Assembly: GCF_009832905.1 (NCBI RefSeq)
Contig: NZ_CP047135.1
Coordinates: forward strand, 2,272,001 to 2,336,000
DNA: 64,000 bases
Reading direction: 5' to 3'
Source: Stenotrophomonas sp. 364
GTDB lineage: Bacteria; Pseudomonadota; Gammaproteobacteria; Xanthomonadales; Xanthomonadaceae
Below are positions 9,501 through 19,788 of this stretch, piece by piece. Under the pieces are notes generated by a model. That model was not told where the DNA came from and made no database searches. It saw nothing but the letters and a program-made list of their open reading frames with translations. Position 1 is the stretch's first letter; each line of letters starts with the position of its first letter. Position numbers and translations under genes: made by a program.

Positions 9501-10564
9501 GCGGAACGTTCCTTCAACCAATCGGTGATCGTACCGGGAACTTCGCGCTGGGCGCGACCCGACACGTAAATGCCGATGTGGCCGCCACGGAAACTGCTTT
9601 CGGTGTAGTCGGCGCTGCCGATCCGGCCGCGCATCGCGCGTGATGCATCCGGCGGCACGAGGTGGTCCTGCTCGGCGTAGATGTTCAGCACCGGCAGCGT
9701 CACCTGCGACAGCTGGACGGTGTCGTCGCCGATCCGGATGCCGTCGTGCATCAGGCCGTTGCCCTGGTAGAACTGCTTGATGAAATCACGGAAGGTTTCG
9801 CCGGCGAGGTCGGGCGAATCGAAGATCCACTTTTCCATGCGCAGGAAATCCTGCAACGCGGCCTTGTCGTCCAGGATGTCGAGCAGGCCCACGTATTTCT
9901 GCACGTTGAGCCGGAACGGCTTGAGCATCAGGTAGCTGGCATTCATCAGGTCGGCCGGGATGTTGCCCAGCGTGTCCACCAGCAGGTCCACGTCCACCTG
10001 CCGCGCCCAATGCGACAGCATGTTGTCGGGGGTCTGGAAATCGACCGGGGTGACCATGGTGATCAGGTTCGCCAGTTTGTGCTGGCGCAGCGCCGCGTAG
10101 CACAGCGCGAACACCCCGCCCTGGCAGATGCCGAGCATGTTGATCGGTGCGCCCGACCGCGCCTGCAGCTGGTCCACCGCACCATCCACGAAGCGCAGCA
10201 GGTAGTCCTCCAGCGTTTGGTAGCGCTCGGAGCGGTCCGGGTAGCCCCAGTCCAGCACGTACACATCGTGGCCGAGGGCGAGCAGGCGCTGCACCAGCGA
10301 GCGGTCGGCCTGCAGATCCACCATGTACGGGCGGTTGACCAGCGCGTAGACGATCAGCAGTGGCGTGCGCTGGACCGGCGCATCGTCGCCGACGAAGCGG
10401 TACAGCACGACCTTGCCGTCGCGCCATACTTCCTCGCGCGCGGTGGCGCCGTAGTCCACGTCCTCCACCGAGGGCAGCAGGGTCAATCCGTCCAGCAGCT
10501 TGCGCTGCATGGCCAGGGTCTCCTGCAGCAGGTCCTCGGCATTGAAGCCCAACGGCCCTTTCAT
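9497..10564 (-). CDS. phaC: class III polyhydroxyalkanoate synthase, catalytic subunit PhaC
   Basis: 355 residues from ATG 10564, overlapping the phaE stop as ATGA. This is the length expected for class III PhaC and much shorter than class I. The lipase-like box is GICQGG with the catalytic Cys at residue 147. The Asp is in YAEQDHLVPP and the His in FRGGHIGIYV. It polymerises hydroxyacyl-CoA into PHA at granule surfaces in complex with PhaE. No phaA, phaB or phasin gene is in the window, so monomer supply is elsewhere. Confidence 0.93.
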   Translation of the reverse strand: MKGPLGFNAEDLLQETLAMQRKLLDGLTLLPSVEDVDYGATAREEVWRDGKVVLYRFVGDDAPVQRTPLLIVYALVNRPYMVDLQADRSLVQRLLALGHDVYVLDWGYPDRSERYQTLEDYLLRFVDGAVDQLQARSGAPINMLGICQGGVFALCYAALRQHKLANLITMVTPVDFQTPDNMLSHWARQVDVDLLVDTLGNIPADLMNASYLMLKPFRLNVQKYVGLLDILDDKAALQDFLRMEKWIFDSPDLAGETFRDFIKQFYQGNGLMHDGIRIGDDTVQLSQVTLPVLNIYAEQDHLVPPDASRAMRGRIGSADYTESSFRGGHIGIYVSGRAQREVPGTITDWLKERSA

Positions 10565-11661
10565 GGCGTGCGCTTCCGCGGCTTGGCCGCCTTGCGGGCC
10601 GACGCCTTGGGTGCGGTCTTTTTCGCGGGGGCCGATGCGGCCTTCTTCGCCGTTGACTTGGCCGCTTTGGCCGCCGTCCTGACCGGGCCAGGCGTGGGCG
10701 CTGCAGCGCCGCGTGGCGCGCGCGGGCGCGGCGCCGCTTTCGGCGTCCCAGCCGGTGCGGGCCCGGGCGCGGCGCTGGCGGCCATCCGGCGTACCAGCCG
10801 CTCCAGGTCGGTGATGCGGCGGTGCGCGGCATCCATTTCGGTGCGGGTGGGCATGCCGATCGCCTCGCACACCCGTTCGATCTCATGTTGGGTGGCCGCG
10901 CGCAGGCGCATCTGCGCGTTGCCCAGTTCGGCATACACCTGCTGGAACGGCTCGGACATCGCCACCTTGGCGTACGCCTCTTCGGCCGCCTCGATCCACA
11001 AGTCGAACATCGCCCGCGCGCTGGTCAGCTGGTTGCCCGGCTGCTCGTGCTCGGCCAGGCGCTGTTCGAACAGCTTGAACGCATCGTCCAGCGCCTGCTT
11101 GATCTGGTCCACGTAGTCGCGCGAGTGCGCCTGGTAGTCCTGCTGGGCGCGCAGCAGCGCCTGCCAGCGGGCCTGGTGCTCGCGCCCCGGGCCGAACGCC
11201 GGACTCTGCAGCCACGGGCCCAGGTCGCGCTGCAGGGTTTCCAGCAGCTTCAACAGGTCCGGGCCGCCGGCCTGGGTGTGGCCACGCGCACCCTGCAGCA
11301 TCCACTGCAGCAGCCCGTCACCCTGGCCCTCCACGGCCTGCTTCCAGGCCTGGGCCACATCGGCGCTGCTGGCATCGCGGCCGGCGAACTGCGCGGCCAC
11401 CTGCTGCATGGTGCCGTACCAGCCACCGGCCTGTTCGCGGAAGCGGTGCACCGCGTCGTCGGCCGGGCTGCTGCCGCCGCTGGGCATCATCTGCGCCCAC
11501 CAGTCGATGGCCTGCTGCCAGCTGCCCTGCCCGGGGCCTTGTGCGCCAGGCGCACCGGGCGGCACCGCGGCATGCCGCAACGCATCGCCCCAGGCGCTGA
11601 AATACTGCCGCGCCAGGGCTTCAACGTCGCCCGCGTTGCCGCCGCTGCCGGCCGTGCTCAT
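10561..11661 (-). CDS. phaE: class III PHA synthase subunit PhaE
   Basis: 366 residues from ATG 11661 with AGGGA upstream. The protein is helix-rich with Trp-containing amphipathic segments (ARQYFSAWGDALRH, WQALLRAQQDYQAHSRDYVD, RITDLERLVRRM), typical of PhaE, the non-catalytic partner needed for class III synthase activity. The last 70 residues are low-complexity Lys/Ala/Pro (AKSTAKKAASAPAKKTAPKA), resembling histone H1-like tails. That tail may bind DNA or granules, which is inference. It is directly followed by phaC. Confidence 0.9.
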   Translation of the reverse strand: MSTAGSGGNAGDVEALARQYFSAWGDALRHAAVPPGAPGAQGPGQGSWQQAIDWWAQMMPSGGSSPADDAVHRFREQAGGWYGTMQQVAAQFAGRDASSADVAQAWKQAVEGQGDGLLQWMLQGARGHTQAGGPDLLKLLETLQRDLGPWLQSPAFGPGREHQARWQALLRAQQDYQAHSRDYVDQIKQALDDAFKLFEQRLAEHEQPGNQLTSARAMFDLWIEAAEEAYAKVAMSEPFQQVYAELGNAQMRLRAATQHEIERVCEAIGMPTRTEMDAAHRRITDLERLVRRMAASAAPGPAPAGTPKAAPRPRAPRGAAAPTPGPVRTAAKAAKSTAKKAASAPAKKTAPKASARKAAKPRKRTP

Positions 11662-11722
11662 CGGCGCGCTCCCTGTGGCAGGCCGGGCAGGTTCGGAGGC
11701 AATGACAGGGTCAGGCGCAGGT

Positions 11723-12337
11723 TCATGGCTTGGGAATACGCAGGGTCTTGCTGATCATCAGCGAACCGGACAGGGCGAACAACAGCACCATCGGGTGCAG
11801 CTGCCACGGACCCAGCTGCCACTGGCCCAGCCACAGGTCGTGACCGATCGCGCCCATGCTGGCGGCCACCGCCAACACCACCACCAGCGCCAGGCTGGTG
11901 GGAATGGGCGTGCCTTCGAAGTACGGCACCTTGTCGCCCTCGCCCGCCAACGCCTCGGCGGTGACGTTGTAGCGCGCCAGGCGGCTGACCCCGCAGCACA
12001 CGAAATAGCTCAGCACCAGCCAGTCCCAGCCGCCCTGCATACCGCAGGCGTAGGCCAGCGCGGCCGGGGCCACGCCGAAGGAAATGATGTCCGACAGCGA
12101 ATCCAGCTCGCGGCCCAGCGTCGAGCTGGACTTGCGCCAGCGCGCGATGCGACCGTCCAGCGCGTCGAAGATGAAGGCCAGCGGGATCAACGCCATGCCG
12201 AACAACAGGTAGCTGCGCTCGCCATCCTGCAGGAAGCGCATGGCGGCAAAGACCGCGCCGGTGCCGCAGAACGCGTTGGCCAGGGTGAACCAGTCCGCCA
12301 GGTGGAACTCGCGCAGCATCGAGAAATGACGTTTCAT
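11723..12337 (-). CDS. pssA: CDP-diacylglycerol-serine O-phosphatidyltransferase
   Basis: 204 residues from ATG 12337. The CDP-alcohol phosphatidyltransferase motif is complete: DALDGRIAR followed at the expected spacing by G and two Asp in GRELDSLSD. Several membrane helices are present (LNVL-like stretches such as SYLLFGMALIPLAFIFDA and LALVVVLAVAASMGA). It makes phosphatidylserine from CDP-diacylglycerol and serine in the inner membrane, the precursor of phosphatidylethanolamine. The membrane-embedded form matches class II PssA. The gene ends 61 bp before phaE begins. Confidence 0.9.
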   Translation of the reverse strand: MKRHFSMLREFHLADWFTLANAFCGTGAVFAAMRFLQDGERSYLLFGMALIPLAFIFDALDGRIARWRKSSSTLGRELDSLSDIISFGVAPAALAYACGMQGGWDWLVLSYFVCCGVSRLARYNVTAEALAGEGDKVPYFEGTPIPTSLALVVVLAVAASMGAIGHDLWLGQWQLGPWQLHPMVLLFALSGSLMISKTLRIPKP

Positions 12338-12722
12338 GGGTGATCTGTAGACGGCAATCGCAAGAGAGTACCGCGAGGGGCCACACCGCGACAGGGCACG
12401 GTGCGCACCGCCGTGGCAGGGCCTTCACAGGACAACGACCTGCGGTGAATTTTTGGCCACCCATCTTGACAGCGAGAACCGGCGGGGGCTGCCGGCGCTT
12501 ATCCACAAACTTGCGCACCAGTCATCCACACCCCCTGTGGACAACTCCGTCTCAATAGACGCGACGCTGGTTATTTGTTGATCACCCGTGGCTTGTTGAC
12601 AGGGTCGGCGCGCAGCACCGCCACCGCCTGGCAGTGCCCGCCGTGGCCCGTCCCCGGGTATGCTGGTGGGTGGACCCCGCCGCCGCTACGTCCTGCCCGC
12701 CCTTGCGACAGGAGTTGCCTGC
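12338..12722. other. 385-bp divergent intergenic region
   Basis: This gap separates pssA (minus) from the methyltransferase gene (plus) and must contain both promoters. It has no convincing ORF. Its main feature is a cluster of three DnaA-box-like 9-mers at 12499-12544. A TTGACA at 12596-12601 could be a -35 element for the plus strand, but no good -10 lies at 16-18 nt. Confidence 0.5.
12499..12544. promoter_or_regulatory. cluster of three DnaA-box-like sequences
   Basis: TTATCCACA at 12499-12507 is a perfect consensus DnaA box. TCATCCACA follows at 12522-12530 and TGTGGACAA (reverse of TTGTCCACA) at 12536-12544. Each of the last two differs by one base from TTATCCACA. The three lie within 46 bp. 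No dnaA, dnaN, gidA or parAB is nearby, so this is not an ordinary origin; it could be a DnaA-responsive promoter or titration site. Confidence 0.5.
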
Positions 12723-13367
12723 GTGCTTTCACCCGAACATCTTGCCGCCCAGCTGCGCCATCCGCATGGGGACCATGCGCTGGCGATAGCCGAATCGATG
12801 AACCGCAGCAACGGCGCGCTGAACCAGGCGGCCATCGCCCTGCTGGCCGTCGCCGCGCGCGAACAGGTGCTGGAGATCGGCCCCGGCAACGCGGCCTTCG
12901 CGGCTGACCTGCTGCGCGCGCCATGCAGCCGCTATCTGGGTATTGAAGTGTCGGCAGACATGGTCGATGCCGCGCAGGACCGCCTGACCGCCGCCGACCT
13001 GCACGACCGCGCCAGCGTGCGCCTGGGCGATGTGCAGGCGCTGGATCTGGACGACGCCTGCATCGATGCGGCGCTGTCAGTGAACACCCTGTACTTCTGG
13101 GAACAGCCCGCGCTGGCCCTGGCCGAACTGGCCCGGGTACTGCGCCCCGGCGGCCGGCTGTGCCTGGCGTTCGGCGATGCGGCGTTCATGCGCACCCTGC
13201 CCTTCACCGCCCATGGGTTCCACCTGCATGAGCTGGCCGACGTGGAGCTGGCCCTGCGCAGCAGTGGGCTGCGGGTCTGCGGGTGGCGTGCGCACCGGGA
13301 AACCGGCACCAGCAATGACGGGCGCCAGGTGGAGAAGCACTTCCATCTGTTGCTGGCGCGGCGGTGA
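12723..13367 (+). CDS. class I SAM-dependent methyltransferase
   Basis: 214 residues from GTG 12723, chosen because AGGAG lies 8 nt upstream and homology-like sequence begins with LSPEHLAAQLRHPHG. Motif I is VLEIGPGNAAFA, followed by an acidic residue at GIEVSADMVDAA. Motif II is DDACIDAALSVNTLYFW and motif III ELARVLRPGGRLCLAF. This is the UbiE/Ubie-like small-molecule methyltransferase fold. The substrate cannot be told. It stands alone, divergent from pssA, and converges on the Nudix gene across a single REP. Confidence 0.85.
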   Translation: MLSPEHLAAQLRHPHGDHALAIAESMNRSNGALNQAAIALLAVAAREQVLEIGPGNAAFAADLLRAPCSRYLGIEVSADMVDAAQDRLTAADLHDRASVRLGDVQALDLDDACIDAALSVNTLYFWEQPALALAELARVLRPGGRLCLAFGDAAFMRTLPFTAHGFHLHELADVELALRSSGLRVCGWRAHRETGTSNDGRQVEKHFHLLLARR

Positions 13368-13379
13368 TGGCACGGGGTT

Positions 13380-13401
13380 GCCGGCCAGCGGCCGGCACTA
13401 C
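13380..13401 (-). repeat. single REP palindrome (Stenotrophomonas type)
   Basis: On the minus strand it reads GTAGT then GCCGGCC-GCT-GGCCGGC, a 7-bp stem with a 3-nt loop. It lies between the convergent ends of the methyltransferase (13367) and the Nudix gene (13420). The same type occurs at 38759. Confidence 0.85.
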
Positions 13402-13419
13402 CGGGGTGACGGGTGGCGG

Positions 13420-13908
13420 TTACAGGCGGGTGTAGGTCCAGGACTGCATCGCGCCGTCGCGGTAGGGCATCACCCCGTGGAAGGCGCGCGGGTCGTCGCC
13501 GAACACCAGCGGCAGGAAGCTGCGGTCGCCTTCCCAGAGGGGCAGCGTGTCCAACTTGTCCAGGTCGACCCATTCCAGGGTGCCCTCCGGGTTGGAGGTG
13601 AGCGGCGTGCCGGTGAAATCGTCGATCACGAACACGAACCCGAACCAGTCTTCGCCATGCTTGCCGAAGCCCGGCCAGCTGATGGTGCCGCGCAGACGCA
13701 TGGTGCCGCACTCGATGCCGGCTTCCTCGCGGATCTCGCGGCGCATGCAGGCCGCGGCGTCTTCGTCGCGCTCCATCTTGCCGCCCAGGCCGTTGTACTT
13801 GCCCAGGTGCAGGTCGCCCGGACGGGCGTTGCGGTGGATCATCAGGGCTTGCGTGCCGTCGGGCGAAATCACGTAGCCGAGGGTGGCCATGATCGGGGTA
13901 TAGGGCAT
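13420..13908 (-). CDS. Nudix hydrolase
   Basis: 162 residues from ATG 13908; in-frame TTG and GTG codons upstream are weaker alternatives. The Nudix box is complete: GGKMERDEDAAACMRREI followed by REEAGIE, giving Gx5Ex7REUxEExGU. Other segments include LMIHRNARPGDLHLGKYNGL and WPGFGKHGEDWFGFVFVID. The general reaction is hydrolysis of a nucleoside diphosphate linked to another moiety. The short single-domain form with HLGKYNGLGGK resembles 8-oxo-dGTP diphosphatases of the MutT/MTH1 type, but the substrate is not proven. It lies downstream of the DUF1249 gene on the same strand. Confidence 0.9.
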   Translation of the reverse strand: MPYTPIMATLGYVISPDGTQALMIHRNARPGDLHLGKYNGLGGKMERDEDAAACMRREIREEAGIECGTMRLRGTISWPGFGKHGEDWFGFVFVIDDFTGTPLTSNPEGTLEWVDLDKLDTLPLWEGDRSFLPLVFGDDPRAFHGVMPYRDGAMQSWTYTRL

Positions 13909-13968
13909 GAGGCAGGGGCTCAACAGGCACAAACCCCGATTATGCGCGATCGGCGCGGCGCGGTTGGC

Positions 13969-14481
13969 TCAGCTGGCCACGCGGGAGCGCTGGGTGTCGG
14001 CCGGGGCCGGCAGGGCGTCGCCGTCGCGGCGCAGGGTTGCCACGCCGTGGCCGCGCTCGGCCAGATACTCCAGCCACTTGCCCAGGAAGGTGTTCATGCG
14101 CATGCGGTGGCTGATCAATTCCGCCGGCGGCGGGTACATGCCCACCACGTCCTGCCAGCGCCGCCCCACGTAACAGTGCGTGGTCTCGGCCTGCCGCGCG
14201 TCACGGTACAGCCGCACGTAGGCCGACGGATCCGGCTGCCCGGTGACCGGGTCGGCGAAGTCGTAGGTCAGGCGCAGTTCGACCGTGTAGCGGTGGCACT
14301 CGATGACGTCCAGGCGGACATCCAGCCCATCGCCCACCGACGACACGTAGCTGCCGGCCACCAGTTCTGCCGGTGCGAAGAGGCGTACCAGGTGCTGGTA
14401 GTTTTCCGCGTACAGGCCCATCAGCCAGCTCAGGCGGCTGAGCCTGGGGATGCGTTCGATGCGGGGCGTTGCCTGGGCCAT
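13969..14481 (-). CDS. DUF1249 family protein
   Basis: 170 residues from ATG 14481 with AGGAT 8-9 nt upstream. It contains LSWLMGLYAENYQHLVRLF, TVELRLTYDF, VRLYRDARQAET and LGKWLEYLAERGHG. These match the DUF1249 family, which includes E. coli YqiB, encoded next to the Nudix gene nudF. Here too a Nudix gene is the next gene. Function is unknown; it is cytoplasmic with no membrane segment. The gap to ppsR holds a short hairpin at 14495-14514. Confidence 0.85.
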   Translation of the reverse strand: MAQATPRIERIPRLSRLSWLMGLYAENYQHLVRLFAPAELVAGSYVSSVGDGLDVRLDVIECHRYTVELRLTYDFADPVTGQPDPSAYVRLYRDARQAETTHCYVGRRWQDVVGMYPPPAELISHRMRMNTFLGKWLEYLAERGHGVATLRRDGDALPAPADTQRSRVAS

Positions 14482-14494
14482 GGGGTCGATCCTA

Positions 14495-14514
14495 CACGTT
14501 GATCCTTCAACGTG
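14495..14514 (-). promoter_or_regulatory. short stem-loop before the DUF1249 start
   Basis: CACGTTGA (14495-14502) and TCAACGTG (14507-14514) form a perfect 8-bp stem with a TCCT loop. It ends 13 nt before the start codon, just upstream of the Shine-Dalgarno. No T run follows. It could be a protein-binding inverted repeat or an RNA hairpin affecting translation. Confidence 0.35.
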
Positions 14515-14549
14515 GGGGCGGCCAGGCCCCGGCCAAAGGGGCGCGCCGG

Positions 14550-15371
14550 TCAATACAGCTCGCGCTGCAGCCCCAGGGTGGTCAACACCTTGCTGGAAAT
14601 CTCCTCGATCGAGGTGTGCGTGGTGCTCAGGGTCGGGATCCGTTCCATGCGGAACATGGTCTCGGCCGCGGCCACTTCGCGCTTGCAGGTTTCCAGGTTG
14701 GCGTAGCGCGAGTTCGGGCGGCGCTCCTGGCGGATCTGCTGCAGGCGGTCCGGGTCGATGGTCAGGCCGAACAGCTTCTTGCGGTACGGGCGCAGCCGGG
14801 GCGGCAGGCGGTCCTGCTCCAGGTCTTCGTCGGTAAGCGGGTAATTGGCCGCGCGCACCCCGTAATGCAGGGCCAGGTAGATGCAGGTGGGGGTCTTGCC
14901 GGCCCGCGACACCGCCACCAGGATCACGTCGGCGTCGTCGTAGTTGATGGCAATGCCGTCATCGTGGGTCAGCGCGAAGTTCATCGCGTTGATGCGCCGG
15001 TGGTAGGTCTCGAAGTCCACCATGCCGTGCGCCTGGCCCACCCGGGAGTGGCGGTTGACCGCCAGCTCGCGCTCCAGCGGCTCGATGAAGGGGGCGAACA
15101 CGTCCAGCATCAACCCGCCGCTTTCGGCCAGGATGATGCTTAGTCCGCTGTCCACGCAGGAACTGACCACGATGGGCCGGACCTGGTAGCGCTCCCCGGC
15201 TGCACGGATCCTTTCACACGCTTCGCGGGCCTTTTCCGGATCATCGATGAACGACATCCGGTCGGTAATGAAGCTGAACCCGGAGAACTGGGTCAGCAGG
15301 CTATGCCCAATGGTTTCAGCGGTGATACCGGTTCCATCGGACACGTAGAACACCGGACGGATCGTCGACAT
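14550..15371 (-). CDS. ppsR: PEP synthase regulatory protein (kinase/pyrophosphorylase)
   Basis: 273 residues from ATG 15371, preceded by AGGGGGT. It begins [20 protein letters not shown] and has the P-loop-like [16 protein letters not shown], both typical of the DUF299 family (PSRP). The enzyme inactivates PEP synthase by ADP-dependent threonine phosphorylation and reactivates it by Pi-dependent dephosphorylation. The target gene, ppsA, is divergent with 144 bp between the starts, a strong confirmation. Both promoters must lie in 15372-15515. Confidence 0.95.
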   Translation of the reverse strand: MSTIRPVFYVSDGTGITAETIGHSLLTQFSGFSFITDRMSFIDDPEKAREACERIRAAGERYQVRPIVVSSCVDSGLSIILAESGGLMLDVFAPFIEPLERELAVNRHSRVGQAHGMVDFETYHRRINAMNFALTHDDGIAINYDDADVILVAVSRAGKTPTCIYLALHYGVRAANYPLTDEDLEQDRLPPRLRPYRKKLFGLTIDPDRLQQIRQERRPNSRYANLETCKREVAAAETMFRMERIPTLSTTHTSIEEISSKVLTTLGLQRELY

Positions 15372-15515
15372 ACGGCTTTTACCCCCTACGAAGCTTAAAA
15401 AGGCCGTCGATACAAGCTTGTGCCGACAGCGGTCTGCCCGGCATCATATCGGCTTCTTCCTACGGACGTGGCCATCCAAGCCCGCCTCGGGCGATGGCCA
15501 AACGGAGCATCGCGC

Positions 15516-17894
<2,379 letters not shown>

Positions 17895-17919
17895 TCCAGC
17901 AGGACCGGCAGCAAACAGA

Positions 17920-17946
17920 ACCCCGCGCAAGCGGGGTTTTGTTTTG
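17920..17946 (+). terminator. Rho-independent terminator of ppsA
   Basis: AACCCCGC (17920-17927) and GCGGGGTT (17932-17939) form an 8-bp stem with a GCAA tetraloop, followed by TTTTGTTTT. It starts 26 nt after the ppsA stop. The REP array begins only 13 nt later. Confidence 0.92.
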
Positions 17947-17958
17947 TGTGGCCCTTGG

Positions 17959-18411
17959 TAGAGCCGACCGTTGGTCGGCTGCCGCCCACAGCGCGGCCTG
18001 CCGATAGGCGTGGTATCGGATCGGAGGGCAGCTGACCAACGGTCAGCTCTACCCGTCGGCGGCCGTGGGCGATTTGTCCATCTGGGCCGTGTCATTGCGA
18101 TCCACCGGGCGGCTGCGCCCGCCCGGTGGATCGCGGGCGGCATCCATCCGCAGCCCGTCGACACATCCCGGGTAGAGCCGACCGTTGGTCGGCTGCCGCG
18201 CAGGGCGCGGCGGATCCTTCCGGCATGCATGGTGTCGGATCGGAGGGCAGCTGACCAACGGTCAGCTCTACCCGTCGACGGCCGTGGGCGATTTGTCCAT
18301 CTGGGCCATGTCATTGCGAACCCGGGCGGCTGGGCCCGCCCGGTGGATCGCGGGCGGCATCCATCCGCAGCCCGTGGACACATCCCGGGTAGAGCCGACC
18401 GTTGGTCGGCT
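17959..18411. repeat. left REP array flanking the RAYT gene
   Basis: Forward REPs lie at 17959-17981, 18172-18194 and 18389-18411. Each has a GTAG head and stem AGCCGACC/GGTCGGCT with loop GTT. Inverted REPs lie at 18030-18052 and 18249-18271; read on the minus strand they have the same head and loop but stem AGCTGACC/GGTCAGCT. Forward and inverted copies alternate, with a period of 213-217 bp. The longer spacers are similar to each other and contain inverted repeats. The stretch has no gene; ORFs crossing it are repeat artefacts. Confidence 0.95.
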
Positions 18412-18498
18412 GCTCCGGCTGCATCGCCCCGTCCCCCCACATCCAAATGGGACATCACCTGATAGCCACCCCATGCACCCAACGGCCACCCTGCAGGC

Positions 18499-18963
18499 AT
18501 GCCCAGCCCACGCCTCCACTACGGCCGCCATTCGTGCATCGGCATCGTGTACGCGCTGACGACCATCACCCATGCGCGTATACGCCACTTCCACCAGCCC
18601 GACCTGGCCGTGCACGTCATGCAGGTGCTGCACGCCGTGGAGCATGAGCACCGCGTCTGCAACCTGGCGTGGGCGGTCATGCCGGACCACGTGCACTGGC
18701 TGATGCAGTTGCGGCAGGGCACCCTGGGTGCCTGCCTGCAACGTTTCAAATCACGCAGCAGCCTGCACATCAATCGGCACCTCGGCCGCAGCGGGCCGGT
18801 CTGGCAGCCCGGCTATTTCGATCACGCGCTACGCAAGGACGATGACCTGAGACGCCAAGCCACCTACATCCTCGCCAACCCGGTCCGTGCCGGTCTGGCG
18901 GAGGCGATCGGTGAGTACCCCTACGCATGGTGCCGCTGGCCCACCGACGACCTACCCCGGTAG
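18499..18963 (+). CDS. REP-associated tyrosine transposase (RAYT)
   Basis: 154 residues from ATG 18499, in the RAYT/Y1-transposase family. The HUH motif is in AWAVMPDHVHWLMQL, and the candidate catalytic Tyr is in YILANPVRAGL. Other family features are RFKSRSSLHIN and GPVWQPGYFDHAL. RAYTs are domesticated relatives of IS200/IS605 transposases; they cut single-stranded REP hairpins at the GTAG head. The gene sits between forward REPs at 18389 and 18960. Its TAG stop (18961-18963) is formed by the GTAG head of the downstream REP. Confidence 0.95.
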   Translation: MPSPRLHYGRHSCIGIVYALTTITHARIRHFHQPDLAVHVMQVLHAVEHEHRVCNLAWAVMPDHVHWLMQLRQGTLGACLQRFKSRSSLHINRHLGRSGPVWQPGYFDHALRKDDDLRRQATYILANPVRAGLAEAIGEYPYAWCRWPTDDLPR

Positions 18964-19771
18964 AGCCGACCGTTGGTCGGCTACCGCGCATCGCGCGGCG
19001 GATCCTGCCGATTTGCATGGCGCCGGATCGGAAGGCAGCTGACCAACGGTCAGCTCTACCCCATGGACCGCGGGTGATTCGTCCATCCGAATGGATCGCG
19101 GGCGAGGTTGTTGCGAACCCCATCGCTCCGCTCGCCCGGTGGATCGTGGGCCGTGTCCATCCGCGCCCCGTGGACACATCTTGGGTAGAGCCGACCGTTG
19201 GTCGGCTGCCGTGCATCGCGCGGCGGATCGTGCCGATGTGCATGGCGCCGGATCGGAAGGCAGCTGACCAACGGTCAGCTCTACCCCTATGGACCGCGGG
19301 TGATTCGTCCATCCGAATGGATCGTGGGCGACGTCGTTGCAAACCCCACCGCTCCGCTCGCTTGGTGGATCGTGGGCGGCGTCCATCCGCGCCCCGCGGA
19401 CACATCCCGGGTAGAGCCGACCGTTGGTCGGCTGCCGCGCATCGCGCGGCGGATCGTGCCGATGTGCATGGCGCCGGATCGGAGAGCAGCTGACCAACGG
19501 TCAGCTCTACCCCCATGGTCCGCGGGTGATTCGTCCGTCCGAATGGATCTTCGGCGAGGTTGTTGCGAACCCCACGGCTCCGCTCGCCCGGTGGATCGTG
19601 GGCGGTGTCCATCCGCGCCCCGTGGACACATCCCGGGTAGAGCCGACCGTTGGTCGGCTGCAGTGCATCGCGTGGCGGATCCTGCCGATTTGCATGGCGC
19701 CGGATCGGAAGCCAGCTGACCAACGGTCAGCTCTACGCAACGGTCAGCTCTACGCAACGGTCAGCTCTACC
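18960..19771. repeat. right REP array flanking the RAYT gene
   Basis: Forward REPs are at 18960-18982, 19185-19207, 19411-19433 and 19637-19659. Inverted REPs are at 19037-19059, 19262-19284, 19488-19510 and 19714-19736. The unit (forward REP, about 54-bp spacer, inverted REP, about 126-bp spacer) repeats every 225-226 bp with high similarity, so it expanded by tandem duplication. The spacers differ from those of the left array although the REP cores are the same. Nothing here looks coding. Confidence 0.95.
19721..19771. repeat. three tandem 17-bp partial REP units
   Basis: CAACGGTCAGCTCTACG occurs at 19721-19737 and 19738-19754, and with a final C at 19755-19771. The unit is the distal half of the inverted REP, so the array end seems to have grown by slippage of a half palindrome. 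Confidence 0.9.
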
Positions 19772-19788
19772 CCGCTGGGTGCGGGCCT

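Noticed and set aside
12499..12544. Chromosomal origin of replication
   Set aside because: Only three boxes, no AT-rich unwinding element and no dnaA/dnaN/gidA/rpmH context.
18952..19757. Several long ORFs across the right REP array
   Set aside because: They appear in several frames on both strands because the 226-bp unit lacks stops; the peptides are repeats of each other with no domain.
17959..19771. Repeat array considered as a CRISPR
   Set aside because: Repeats are palindromic, alternate in orientation, are spaced 54-126 bp with similar (not unique) spacers, and flank a RAYT; no cas genes.
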